Below, piece by piece: positions 1-7,671 of a DNA stretch of 11,859 nucleotides (position 1 is its first letter; the number at the start of each line of letters is the position of its first letter). Position numbers and translations under genes: made by a program. Origin of the DNA: Bacteroidota bacterium (lineage in GTDB: Bacteria; CLD3; SB21); the NCBI GenBank assembly GCA_020438245.1, contig JAGQUY010000462.1:1-11859 (forward strand). Reading direction: 5' to 3'. The notes beneath the pieces were generated by a model, which ran no database searches, was not told the DNA's origin, and was given only the letters and a program-made list of their open reading frames with translations.

Positions 1-2583
1 AGGCACGAGGGAAAATTTTATGTTGCAACATCTCAGGGCGTCTATCGCTGGAATGAATCCGGGGCCAACTCCGGGCAATTCGACCCGGTCCAGGGAATTC
101 AAACGGAATGCTGGGAGATGCTATCCACTCCGGGTGGTTTGCTGGTGGCGACCAGTCGAGGCATCTACCGCATTGAGCGTACGTCCACTCGGAAACTGCT
201 CGATGAGCCGGCTTATGTCATTCGCACCGACCGTGATGGCGGTTTGTGGGTAGGTCTTCGGGATGGATTTGCCACGTTGCACTTCCATGGGGCGATCGCC
301 CGGCTTGAAAGGAGTCCGGAAATTTCAAATGAGATCCGAGGTGGCGTTGAGGAGGCAGATGGTTCCTTGTGGTTGGGCACCAATTCGGCTGAAATTATTC
401 GAATGAACCATTCGAAACATATCACACGCTTTGCCACTGCAGACGGACTCCCCGGCGGATGGAGTCGTGTTTTTGAAATGGAAGGGACGTTACGAGTGGC
501 TACAGCCGCCGGCATTTATCGGTTCGACAACTTAACGCAGCAATTTTCTCCGGATGAAAGACTTTCTTCTCTGTTGCCTGACCCGTCGGCTCCGGTGGCG
601 TATGCTGCCGTGGATCCGCAACAAAATATCTGGTTGTTTTCTCCTGTGTTGAAACATGGCGTATTGAATCCGCTCCGTCCTCCTCATTGGGAGTCGAGAG
701 TACTCAACGGTTTGAGTGAATGGTCAAGTTGGTATATTCACCCGATTTCGTCCGACCAAGTTTGGTTTGCGAACAGCAACGGTCTGATCTGTTTTTCCCG
801 AAGCCTCGCCGAACAACGATTGGAGCCGTTCAAGACAATTCTCCGTACGATTCGGATCGGCAGAGACTCCATCGCATATGGCGGCGCGACGCCCGAACCG
901 ATCTTGAATCAGGAAATTGTCCATGCCCAGAATACCGTTTCCTTCACGTTTTCTGCCCCCAGCTTTGACAGGGAGCCCGGCAACGAGTTTCGTTTCAAGC
1001 TGGAAGGGTTTGATGAGACGTGGTCCGATTGGATGGCGATGACTCAGAAGGAATACACAAATTTATTTGAAGGGGAATACAGGTTTATTGTGCAGGCGCG
1101 TGACTTGTATGAACAATTGGGTGAACCGGCTGTTTTCTCTTTCCGGATTCTTCCTCCCTGGTATCGGACATGGTGGGCCTATTTTGTGTATTCAATGTTC
1201 TTCGTCTTTTTGGTCTTTGCGGCGAATCGTTTCCGGTTTCTGAATCTGGAAAGAAAAGCAAAAGAACTCGAAGCCAAAGTGGAATCACGGACGCTGGAGA
1301 TCAATCAGAAGAATAAAATGTTGAATGTTCACAATCGTCTGCTCAAACAACTTAAAGATCAGCAGGAGCGAATTAATGACATTGTGAAGACGATCAATAC
1401 CGAGTTGTCTATGGCCGATCTGATGCGTTCGATTCTGCGACAAACAAGAATCCTGCAATCGGTGGACAAGGCCACCGTGCTGGTTCGACAGCAGGACACC
1501 GGCATGTACCGATATATTGCAAGCGACGGATGGGCTGTGGATGACGTCTCATCCATCGAATTTACACCGGACGAGGCGGAGCAACGGTACACTCAAAACG
1601 CGGAGCAGATTTTTGATGATGTCTTTGTTGTTAAAAGTTTTAAGGGTCGCCCCGCCGGCGACAAACTGAAGCACCTTGAAGAACCCAAGGCCATGTTGGC
1701 CATGCGCATTCATGTGGAAGATCGGATTGAAGGGTATTTGATTTTTGACAGCATGACTAACGAAGACGCATTTGAAACCCATGATCTTGAGTTATTGCTC
1801 CACCTGAAGGAGCACATCATATCGGCGTTTGTCAAAGCACGAATGCTGGAGGAACTCCGAGCCCTGAATGAAAAGAAAAACGAATTTCTGGGCATTGCGG
1901 CACATGATCTTCGAAATCCGTTGTCGGTGATTACGCTTGGTGCCAAACTCATGGAGCGTGAGCTTCAAAAACCGGTTCCCGACATGAAAAGAGTGGAAAA
2001 TGATCTCACTCGCATTGCCCAGGTAGTTCTCCGGATGAATCGTCTGATCAACGATCTTCTTGACGTTGCTGCCATTGAATCGGGAAGGCTCCAACTGGAC
2101 TTTCGGGAGACGAATTTGAACGATATTTTGCTCCCGTGTGTATTGTCCCATGAGCCGGTCGCCGAAGAGAAACGAATTTCCTTGGAGGTTGACGAAAATC
2201 CATCCCTTCCCGCGATTCAAATCGACTCGGCACGCATTGCCGAGGTATGTGACAATCTGGTCAGCAATGCGATCAAATATACGGAACCGGGCGGATGGGT
2301 TCGGGTTGCAACATCCGCCACAGAAACTCATGTGGAAATCTCCGTACAGGACTCCGGCCAGGGCTTGAACGAGGATGATTTGAAGCAGGTCTTTACCAGC
2401 TATAAAAAACTGAGTGCCCGGCCGACAGCAGGTGAAAGCAGTACCGGCCTGGGTCTGGCAATCGTTAAGAAAATAGTGGAAGGCCACGGCGGAACTGTTC
2501 GAGTCGAAAGTGAAAAAGGCCGCGGCTCGATTTTCACCTTTGCGTTACCCCTTCGCCCTGCCAACGGTCCCAGGATTATCTAA
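1..2583 (+). CDS. Sensor histidine kinase with propeller and Y_Y_Y sensor region (5' partial)
   Basis: The reading frame is open from base 1, so the true start lies upstream; 860 codons are visible and the first internal ATG is at 118. Codons 1 to about 280 hold repeated propeller-like strands, for example GLLVATSRGIYR and GGLWVGLRDG, as in two-component regulator propellers. Codons about 311-385 look like a Y_Y_Y domain (FRFKLEGFDETW, GEYRFIVQARD). One membrane helix starts near codon 391 (WWAYFVYSMFFVFLVF), followed by a coiled coil to about codon 455 and a GAF-like region to about codon 610. HisKA carries the phospho-acceptor His635 in HDLRNPL. HATPase_c has an N-box (NLVSNAIKY, Asn756), a G1 box (DSGQG, near 784) and a G2 box (STGLGLAIVKK, near 815). 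The kinase should sense a periplasmic ligand, possibly a glycan, and phosphorylate a separate response regulator. No receiver domain is fused and no regulator gene is in the window. The ligand is unknown. Confidence 0.95.
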   Translation, partial: RHEGKFYVATSQGVYRWNESGANSGQFDPVQGIQTECWEMLSTPGGLLVATSRGIYRIERTSTRKLLDEPAYVIRTDRDGGLWVGLRDGFATLHFHGAIARLERSPEISNEIRGGVEEADGSLWLGTNSAEIIRMNHSKHITRFATADGLPGGWSRVFEMEGTLRVATAAGIYRFDNLTQQFSPDERLSSLLPDPSAPVAYAAVDPQQNIWLFSPVLKHGVLNPLRPPHWESRVLNGLSEWSSWYIHPISSDQVWFANSNGLICFSRSLAEQRLEPFKTILRTIRIGRDSIAYGGATPEPILNQEIVHAQNTVSFTFSAPSFDREPGNEFRFKLEGFDETWSDWMAMTQKEYTNLFEGEYRFIVQARDLYEQLGEPAVFSFRILPPWYRTWWAYFVYSMFFVFLVFAANRFRFLNLERKAKELEAKVESRTLEINQKNKMLNVHNRLLKQLKDQQERINDIVKTINTELSMADLMRSILRQTRILQSVDKATVLVRQQDTGMYRYIASDGWAVDDVSSIEFTPDEAEQRYTQNAEQIFDDVFVVKSFKGRPAGDKLKHLEEPKAMLAMRIHVEDRIEGYLIFDSMTNEDAFETHDLELLLHLKEHIISAFVKARMLEELRALNEKKNEFLGIAAHDLRNPLSVITLGAKLMERELQKPVPDMKRVENDLTRIAQVVLRMNRLINDLLDVAAIESGRLQLDFRETNLNDILLPCVLSHEPVAEEKRISLEVDENPSLPAIQIDSARIAEVCDNLVSNAIKYTEPGGWVRVATSATETHVEISVQDSGQGLNEDDLKQVFTSYKKLSARPTAGESSTGLGLAIVKKIVEGHGGTVRVESEKGRGSIFTFALPLRPANGPRII

Positions 2584-2700
2584 CCGCCGAGTCATTGAAG
2601 ACTTGATTCTTATCGGTCCTTTCCCATTCAATCAGTCTTTGTCGAATAGCGATTGGGTGTCTTGCCAACCTGCGGGGACCGACGATCAATATCGTGTTAA

Positions 2701-2716
2701 AATGCGCGGCCGCATT
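2701..2716 (+). terminator. Possible weak terminator hairpin after the histidine kinase gene
   Basis: Arms AATGCG and CGCATT (6 bp, perfect) flank a 4-base CGGC loop, 117 bases after the kinase stop codon. T-rich stretches follow (TTTT near 2720 and TTTTTT near 2731), but the T run does not directly abut the stem. It may be a weak intrinsic terminator, or only a hairpin. The rest of the 244-base gap up to 2827 shows no gene. Confidence 0.3.
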
Positions 2717-2764
2717 AATGTTTTCTCATGTTTTTTAGATTTCCCCTGATTATTTTATAAAGCT

Positions 2765-2786
2765 TTGCAACATTAGGTCGTTGCAA
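2765..2786. promoter_or_regulatory. Inverted repeat upstream of the Asp-box protein gene
   Basis: TTGCAAC at 2765-2771 and GTTGCAA at 2780-2786 form perfect 7-base arms with an 8-base spacer. The right copy is itself the 8-base palindrome GTTGCAAC (2780-2787), and the left copy matches it at seven of eight positions. The element lies 41 bases before the ATG at 2828. It could be an operator for a dimeric regulator or a stem-loop in the leader. No convincing -10/-35 pair was recognised beside it. Confidence 0.3.
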
Positions 2787-2827
2787 CTTGTCCTGCTGTA
2801 ACTGAACACCAATGATCGGAGATCCTT

Positions 2828-5800
2828 ATGCGCAGAGTTCTGCTTATTCTCCTTCTTATCGCCGTCGAACCGCTTACGGTTTACGGCCAGCTTGATTCTG
2901 GTTTTATCGCCGGTATGAAGGCCCGCAGCATCGGCCCGGCCGGAATGAGTGGTCGTATATCCGCGATCGATGCAGTTCCAGGCAGCCCTGAAATCATATA
3001 TGTCGGTGCTGCAACCGGTGGCGTGTGGAAGTCAACAAACAGCGGTGTCAGCTGGACCCCTGTGTTTGACGAACAACGCGTCAATTCGATAGGCGCATTG
3101 GCCATTGATCCCGTCAACCCGAATATTGTTTGGGTCGGAACCGGTGAAGCCAATGTCAGGAATACTGCAGGAGTTGGTCGTGGCGTTTACAAGTCAATCG
3201 ATGGAGGCAAATCATGGAACTTTGTCGGACTGGAGAAGACCGAACATATATGCCGAATTTTGCTTGATCCTTTTCATCCCGAAACGGCCTACGTTGGAGC
3301 CATGGGGACGACGTGGGGGGAAAATTCGGACCGTGGCGTGTTCAAGACAACGGATGGAGGAGCCACTTGGCAGAAGATCTTGTTTGTTGATTCGAAGACA
3401 GGCGTCGGGGACATGGCGATGGATCCCTTCAATCCAAATAAACTTCTGGTGTCAATGTGGGAACATCGTCGGTGGCCGTGGTTTTTCAAATCCGGCGGTA
3501 TGGGAAGCGGTTTGTATGTGACGACCGACGGCGGTCGAAACTGGAAAAAACAGTCGGCGAAAGAGGGATTACCTGAGGGTGAGTTGGGTCGAATCGGAGT
3601 CGCGTTTGCCGCCGGGCGTTCCAACATAGTCTATGCGATGGTTGAAGCAAAAAAGAGCGAACTGTTGCGCAGCGACGACGGCGGCTTCTCATGGAAGACG
3701 GTAAACAAAGACGTCGATGTTAATCCGCGTCCGTTTTATTTCGGACGCATCGCAGTCAATCCAAAAAATGAAAATCTGGTTTATCGGATCGAATTTCTGC
3801 TGAGTGCCAGCGAAGATGGCGGCAAGACCTTTGATGGAATGTCCCGATGGAGTGTTATACATCCCGACTACCATGCCCTGTGGTTGGATCCCGACGGTGA
3901 GAGGATAATTGCCGGGAATGATGGCGGAATTGCCATGAGTAATGATCGCGGAAAGACGTGGCGTTTTGTAGAAAACCTGCCGCTTGGTCAATTTTATCAC
4001 ATCAGCTATGATATGAATTCTCCCTACAATGTTTACGGTGGAATGCAGGATAATGGTTCGTGGCGTGGACCCAGCACTACCTTCAAGAAAGACGGCATCT
4101 ATAATCACGAATGGGAAATGGTAGGCTTTGGGGACGGGTTTGACACGGAGCCGGATCCGGACAATCCTAAGGGCGGTTATGCCATGTCTCAGGGTGGATA
4201 TCTTTTTTACTCCGACTACTTAATCGGGGCGCGAACGGACATCAGGCCCAACGAGACGGCCGTTCGGCAGCGTTACAACTGGAATGCCGGATTTGCACTC
4301 GATCCTTTTGATTCAAGAACAATCTACTATGGCAGTCAGTTTGTCCACAAAAGTACAGATAAAGGTCGAAGTTGGACGGTAATTAGTCCTGACCTGACTA
4401 CCAATGATTCCAGCAAACTGAAACAGGCGGAAAGTGGTGGATTAACACCCGACGTGACCGCAGCGGAAAACCACTGCACCATACTCACCATTGCACCCAG
4501 CTCCTTGCAAAAAAATGTCCTATGGGTTGGAACGGACGACGGAAATGTACAATTGACAACCAACGGAGGCAAAACGTGGGATCTCCTGTCGGATCGCATC
4601 AAGGCGCGGAATAAATCAGAAACACCTCCGGCCGGTACTTGGGTTCCTCATATTGAAGCTTCACGACATGATGCTGCAACTGCTTACGTGGTTTTCGATG
4701 ATCATCGAAGATCGAATTGGCAACCCTATGTTTTTGTAACTCGAGACTTCGGAAAAACATGGCAAAGTTTGTCCACAAGTCAGCTGGATGGTTTTGTTCA
4801 TGTGGTCGAAGAAGATCCGGTAAACAAGAATCTTCTTTATGCCGGAACAGAATTCGGTCTTTTTGTCAGTATGGATGCGGGAAAGAACTGGACCAAGTGG
4901 ACAGCCGGTGTTCCCACGGTTCCGGTTACCGATATTGCGATTCATCCCAGAGACCACGATCTGATTGTCGGAACTCATGGGAGATCGGCCTATATATTGG
5001 ATGACATTACGCCTCTTCGTGAACTTGCTTCAAGTGCGCTAAACGCCTCTCCAAAGCTCTTTGAAATTCAAGATGCCATTCAATACCATACGGAATATTG
5101 GGCCGGACCGTACAGCAGTAGCGGTGACGCGATGTTCAAAGGCAAGCCTCGAGACTATGGAGCGATAATTACCTATGTGGCCAATCCACCGGACAGTGTT
5201 GCGGCGTGGGAAGGCACGGTCAAGGAAAAGAAAGTCCGTATTGAAATTCTGGACGGGGATTCCATTATTCGCGTGATAAAAGGTCCCGACCGGAAAGGGC
5301 TCAACCGTGTTGCTTGGGATCTATGCCGCGGAGAATTTCATACTCCTCATGGTACGGACAGCCTCGACATCGAACACTCGGGTCTGTTTGTCTTGCCCGG
5401 AACCTATGCGGTTCGGTTCAAGTATGAAGGAAAAGAATTCAAACAGACTGTAAAGGTCAATCCCGACCCGCGGATGCCCTTCGATGCGACGGGCCGTGAA
5501 CAGTCCCAAAAGCTGGCAGAATCTTGTGGTATTCTATTAAACAAGATCTCCATGGTCTATAGACAAATAGAAGACATCAAAAAATCCATTCTGCAGATCG
5601 AAGCAAGAACCGCTCACATGGATTCGACGACGGGCAACTCCTTGAAGCGGCGTGCTGAGGTCATCAAGAAAAAGATGGCTTCGTTTCAAAAGAAAATCGA
5701 TGCGGATCCGGACACAAAGGGTATCATAGACGATTCAGATTTCCTTCGGAATCGGATAGGAGACGCCATGTATGCCGCATCCTCCAACTATGGAAGTCCG

Positions 5801-5959
5801 ACCGAGGCTGCAACAGTCAAGTTCGAGAATGTCAGGAAAGCAGTGAGTGAGTTCCTGTCGACCTATCATGAGTATCGAAGTACAGAGGTTGAAACCTTTG
5901 CCAAGGACGTGGAGAACGCAGGTGTTCCCCTGTTCGAAAAGTATGAGGATGTCCGATAG
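2828..5959 (+). CDS. Exported Asp-box (BNR / VPS10-like) beta-propeller protein
   Basis: This 1043-residue protein begins with a signal peptide (hydrophobic LLILLLIAV, likely cleaved near VYG/Q at residue 20). Eleven Asp-box repeats of the S/T-x-D-x-G-x-T-W type follow, at about residues 69, 123, 174, 232, 282, 329, 371, 509, 577, 638 and 681. This pattern indicates one or two propellers, as in sortilin/VPS10-like and 'glycosyl hydrolase' BNR proteins. A conserved-looking WSVIHPDYHALW stretch sits at 341-352. After about residue 730 comes a beta-sandwich-like region (NRVAWDL, PGTYAVRFKY), then a charged helical tail from about 870 to the end. No catalytic residues can be assigned and no C-terminal sorting domain is seen, so the likely place is periplasmic or secreted. 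The start is supported by GGAG at 2818-2821, six bases before ATG. Automatic 'glycosyl hydrolase' names for such proteins are not evidence of enzyme activity. A role in binding or degrading extracellular polymer is only a guess. Confidence 0.92.
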   Translation: MRRVLLILLLIAVEPLTVYGQLDSGFIAGMKARSIGPAGMSGRISAIDAVPGSPEIIYVGAATGGVWKSTNSGVSWTPVFDEQRVNSIGALAIDPVNPNIVWVGTGEANVRNTAGVGRGVYKSIDGGKSWNFVGLEKTEHICRILLDPFHPETAYVGAMGTTWGENSDRGVFKTTDGGATWQKILFVDSKTGVGDMAMDPFNPNKLLVSMWEHRRWPWFFKSGGMGSGLYVTTDGGRNWKKQSAKEGLPEGELGRIGVAFAAGRSNIVYAMVEAKKSELLRSDDGGFSWKTVNKDVDVNPRPFYFGRIAVNPKNENLVYRIEFLLSASEDGGKTFDGMSRWSVIHPDYHALWLDPDGERIIAGNDGGIAMSNDRGKTWRFVENLPLGQFYHISYDMNSPYNVYGGMQDNGSWRGPSTTFKKDGIYNHEWEMVGFGDGFDTEPDPDNPKGGYAMSQGGYLFYSDYLIGARTDIRPNETAVRQRYNWNAGFALDPFDSRTIYYGSQFVHKSTDKGRSWTVISPDLTTNDSSKLKQAESGGLTPDVTAAENHCTILTIAPSSLQKNVLWVGTDDGNVQLTTNGGKTWDLLSDRIKARNKSETPPAGTWVPHIEASRHDAATAYVVFDDHRRSNWQPYVFVTRDFGKTWQSLSTSQLDGFVHVVEEDPVNKNLLYAGTEFGLFVSMDAGKNWTKWTAGVPTVPVTDIAIHPRDHDLIVGTHGRSAYILDDITPLRELASSALNASPKLFEIQDAIQYHTEYWAGPYSSSGDAMFKGKPRDYGAIITYVANPPDSVAAWEGTVKEKKVRIEILDGDSIIRVIKGPDRKGLNRVAWDLCRGEFHTPHGTDSLDIEHSGLFVLPGTYAVRFKYEGKEFKQTVKVNPDPRMPFDATGREQSQKLAESCGILLNKISMVYRQIEDIKKSILQIEARTAHMDSTTGNSLKRRAEVIKKKMASFQKKIDADPDTKGIIDDSDFLRNRIGDAMYAASSNYGSPTEAATVKFENVRKAVSEFLSTYHEYRSTEVETFAKDVENAGVPLFEKYEDVR

Positions 5960-6008
5960 GGGACGTTGGAGGTTAGTTGGCGGTATAGAGGAACCAGTAC
6001 TTAATTGT

Positions 6009-6012
6009 GGAG
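6009..6012 (+). promoter_or_regulatory. Ribosome binding site that sets the SDR start at 6019
   Basis: GGAG lies six bases before the ATG at 6019, the same arrangement as GGAG before the 2828 gene. It makes the in-frame upstream GTG at 6007 unlikely as the start, because that codon would precede its own ribosome binding site. Confidence 0.7.
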
Positions 6013-6018
6013 ATCAGT

Positions 6019-6699
6019 ATGTTTCTTATTTCAGGTGCATCGCGCGGCATCGGTAAATTCCTTTTCGAAAAACTCACGGGCGATGGAGAAGAAGTCCTCG
6101 GAATTTTCAACAAAACCCATCCTGCCTCAATGCCCGAACGGCATGTGAAAGTGGATGTGACACAGGAAGACCAGATCCAATCCTTTGTTCAGTCCCATCG
6201 AACTGCTTTGAAAGAAATCAACTTTGTGCATTGTGCCGGAGTAAATACGAACGGGTTCACTCACAAGTTGAGTCCCGACAGTTGGAGATCGGTAATTGAA
6301 GGGAATCTCGGTACTGCCTTCCTCATGGTCAACGCTCTGCTGCCGCTGATGCGGGAGCAGAGTTACGGGCGGATCGTGCTGATTGCCTCCGTGGTACCGC
6401 AATTGGGTGTTCCGGGCACGTCCGCGTACAGCAGCGCCAAGGCGGGACTTTGGGGACTTACAAAAGTTATTGCAAAAGAAAATGCGGTAAAGAACGTAAC
6501 CTGCAATTGTCTGAACCTGGGATACTACAACATCGGTATGATCAACGAAGTTCCACCGGATATGATGCAGACGGTACTCAATACTGTCCCCATGAAACGG
6601 TTAGGGGACCCCCAGAATATTTATCATGCCGTACGGTTCATCGTACAATCCGATTACATGACCGGCGCTCAGCTGGACATCAATGGTGGGCTGATTTGA
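6019..6699 (+). CDS. Short-chain dehydrogenase/reductase (SDR), FabG-like
   Basis: This 226-residue classical SDR has a Rossmann fold. The nucleotide-binding GASRGIG is at residues 6-12, HCAG at 71-74 corresponds to the NNAG motif, and Asn96, Ser124, Tyr137 and Lys141 (YSSAK) form the catalytic set. The C-terminal TGAQLDINGG is typical of 3-oxoacyl-ACP reductase-like proteins. It should be a soluble NAD(P)-dependent oxidoreductase reducing a carbonyl or oxidising an alcohol. FabG-like sequence does not fix the substrate. The N terminus is short, starting directly at strand beta-1 (MFLISGAS). The gene starts 59 bases after the Asp-box protein gene and ends 30 bases before the CMD gene, so it is probably cotranscribed with the latter. 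A metabolic link with either neighbour is not proven. Confidence 0.93.
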   Translation: MFLISGASRGIGKFLFEKLTGDGEEVLGIFNKTHPASMPERHVKVDVTQEDQIQSFVQSHRTALKEINFVHCAGVNTNGFTHKLSPDSWRSVIEGNLGTAFLMVNALLPLMREQSYGRIVLIASVVPQLGVPGTSAYSSAKAGLWGLTKVIAKENAVKNVTCNCLNLGYYNIGMINEVPPDMMQTVLNTVPMKRLGDPQNIYHAVRFIVQSDYMTGAQLDINGGLI

Positions 6700-6729
6700 T
6701 TTTGAACCTCAACCTCGCGAAAGGACTGT

Positions 6730-7083
6730 ATGAGTCGCTACAAAGAATTCACTGAATTCAGACAGAAAATGAATGAACGGATTCTGGAGGAAGACAACAA
6801 GGTGATCAAACGATTTTTTTCGATTGACACCTTGACGTATCAACCCGGCGCTCTGGATGTTAAAACAAAAGAAATGTTGGGCTTGGCTGCTTCAATGGTC
6901 CTTCGTTGTGACGACTGTGTCAGCTACCATATCAATAAATGCAAGGAAGCTGGAGTTACCAGAGAGGAAATGTTCGAAGTTTTCAGCGTTGGATTGGTGG
7001 TAGGCGGATCAATTGTCATTCCACATCTACGAAGAGCGGTTGCTTTTTTGGATGAGCTTGAGGACGGTGAAGAAACGACCTAG
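6730..7083 (+). CDS. Carboxymuconolactone decarboxylase (CMD)/AhpD-like family protein
   Basis: This 117-residue all-helical protein has the CxxCxxxH motif of the AhpD/CMD fold: Cys60, Cys63 and His67 in CDDCVSYH, preceded by the typical KTKEMLGLAASMVLRC and followed by the glycine-rich VGLVVGGSIVIPHLRRA. The cysteine pair suggests a thiol-disulfide or peroxidase-like role, as in AhpD, rather than true carboxymuconolactone decarboxylation, which in family members lacks this redox pair. The length is normal for the compact single-domain subfamily. AAGGA at 6721-6725, four bases before ATG, is a plausible ribosome binding site. It follows the SDR gene by 30 bases, suggesting one transcript. Its TAG stop shares CTAG (7080-7083) with the convergent biotinyl gene. 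Confidence 0.92.
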   Translation: MSRYKEFTEFRQKMNERILEEDNKVIKRFFSIDTLTYQPGALDVKTKEMLGLAASMVLRCDDCVSYHINKCKEAGVTREEMFEVFSVGLVVGGSIVIPHLRRAVAFLDELEDGEETT

Positions 7084-7601
7084 GCCTCTCCCACCACAAA
7101 TAAGGGCTGCCCTTTTTCAACGTTCTGTCCGGTTTTCACGCTTATTCTCTTGACGGTTCCCGCGGCCGGCGCTTTGATTTCATTTTCCATTTTCATGGCC
7201 TCAAGTATAAGTATTCCCTGTCCCTGTGCGACGACATCCCCTTCATTAACCAGAGTTTTTGATACCAGTCCGGGGATGGGTGCTCTGACTTCACCGGAGA
7301 CCTGGCGATTTTTTTCCCCGATCAACGACCGCATGAGGAATGTGCGTTCGTCCTCCACGAGGAACTCAAACCGATGCCCCCTGGTATAAACTGCATGGCG
7401 GGATCCTTGTCTGGTGATGACCAGTCTGTAGGACTGGCCACCAACAAGCATGGAGTGTACCGAACCCTGTCCGGAAGTTTCAAAATCTACAAAGAACTCC
7501 TGAATTTCTTTTTCTTTCCCGACTCGTACGCATAATTGCTCGCCGGCTTCGGCTACTTCAATGTCAAAACTTTTGTTATCCGCAGAAACTTTGTATCGCA
7601 T
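7080..7601 (-). CDS. Biotinyl (biotin carboxyl carrier) domain protein
   Basis: From the ATG at 7601 the product has 173 residues. The C-terminal ~70 residues form a biotinyl/lipoyl domain: RAPIPGLVSKTLVNEGD, the biotin-acceptor motif EAMKMEN with Lys137, and KAPAAGTVKRISVKTGQNVEKGQPLFVV. The preceding ~100 residues are a beta-rich extension as seen in carrier subunits or C-terminal regions of acyl-CoA carboxylases. The protein should be biotinylated by BirA and carry CO2 between a biotin carboxylase and a carboxyltransferase (acetyl-, propionyl- or methylcrotonyl-type); neither partner is in the window. An upstream in-frame TTG at 7616 would add five residues. Neither start has a strong ribosome binding site, so the start is uncertain. 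It is divergent from the AlkB-like gene and convergent with the CMD gene, overlapping it by four bases. Confidence 0.9.
   Translation of the reverse strand: MRYKVSADNKSFDIEVAEAGEQLCVRVGKEKEIQEFFVDFETSGQGSVHSMLVGGQSYRLVITRQGSRHAVYTRGHRFEFLVEDERTFLMRSLIGEKNRQVSGEVRAPIPGLVSKTLVNEGDVVAQGQGILILEAMKMENEIKAPAAGTVKRISVKTGQNVEKGQPLFVVGEA
7102..7117 (+). terminator. Possible terminator for the SDR-CMD transcript
   Basis: AAGGG and CCCTT arms with a CTG loop are followed by further T residues, 19 bases after the CMD stop codon. The stem is only 5 bp and lies inside the coding sequence of the convergent biotinyl gene, so codon constraint alone could explain it. Confidence 0.25.
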
Positions 7602-7654
7602 GAAAAACCCGTTCAATCGTTCTTTCTAAAATAACCATTGTCGATGAATGCCGC

Positions 7655-7671
7655 AAATTCAATTTGAATTT
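7655..7671. promoter_or_regulatory. Perfect 17-bp palindrome in the divergent intergenic region (candidate operator)
   Basis: AAATTCAA and TTGAATTT are perfect 8-base arms around a single central T at 7663. The element lies in the 100-base gap between the biotinyl gene start and the AlkB-like start and overlaps the proposed -33 element of the latter. This placement suits a dimeric repressor or activator that controls the AlkB-like gene and perhaps its divergent neighbour. No regulator gene is adjacent. Confidence 0.45.

Noticed and set aside
1792..2487. 231-codon minus-strand open frame
   Set aside because: It lies antisense to the conserved HisKA and HATPase domains of the histidine kinase and its translation resembles no known family.
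2510..2749. 79-codon plus-strand open frame crossing the kinase stop codon
   Set aside because: It overlaps the kinase 3' end in another frame, has no ribosome binding site and its composition is not protein-like.
2828..5959. Asp-box repeats as a DNA-level tandem repeat
   Set aside because: The repeats are degenerate at the nucleotide level and irregularly spaced; they reflect protein blades, not a repeat array.
6007..6018. In-frame GTG at 6007 as an earlier start of the SDR gene
   Set aside because: The GGAG at 6009-6012 would lie inside the coding sequence, and the ATG at 6019 has ideal spacing and begins directly at the first Rossmann strand.
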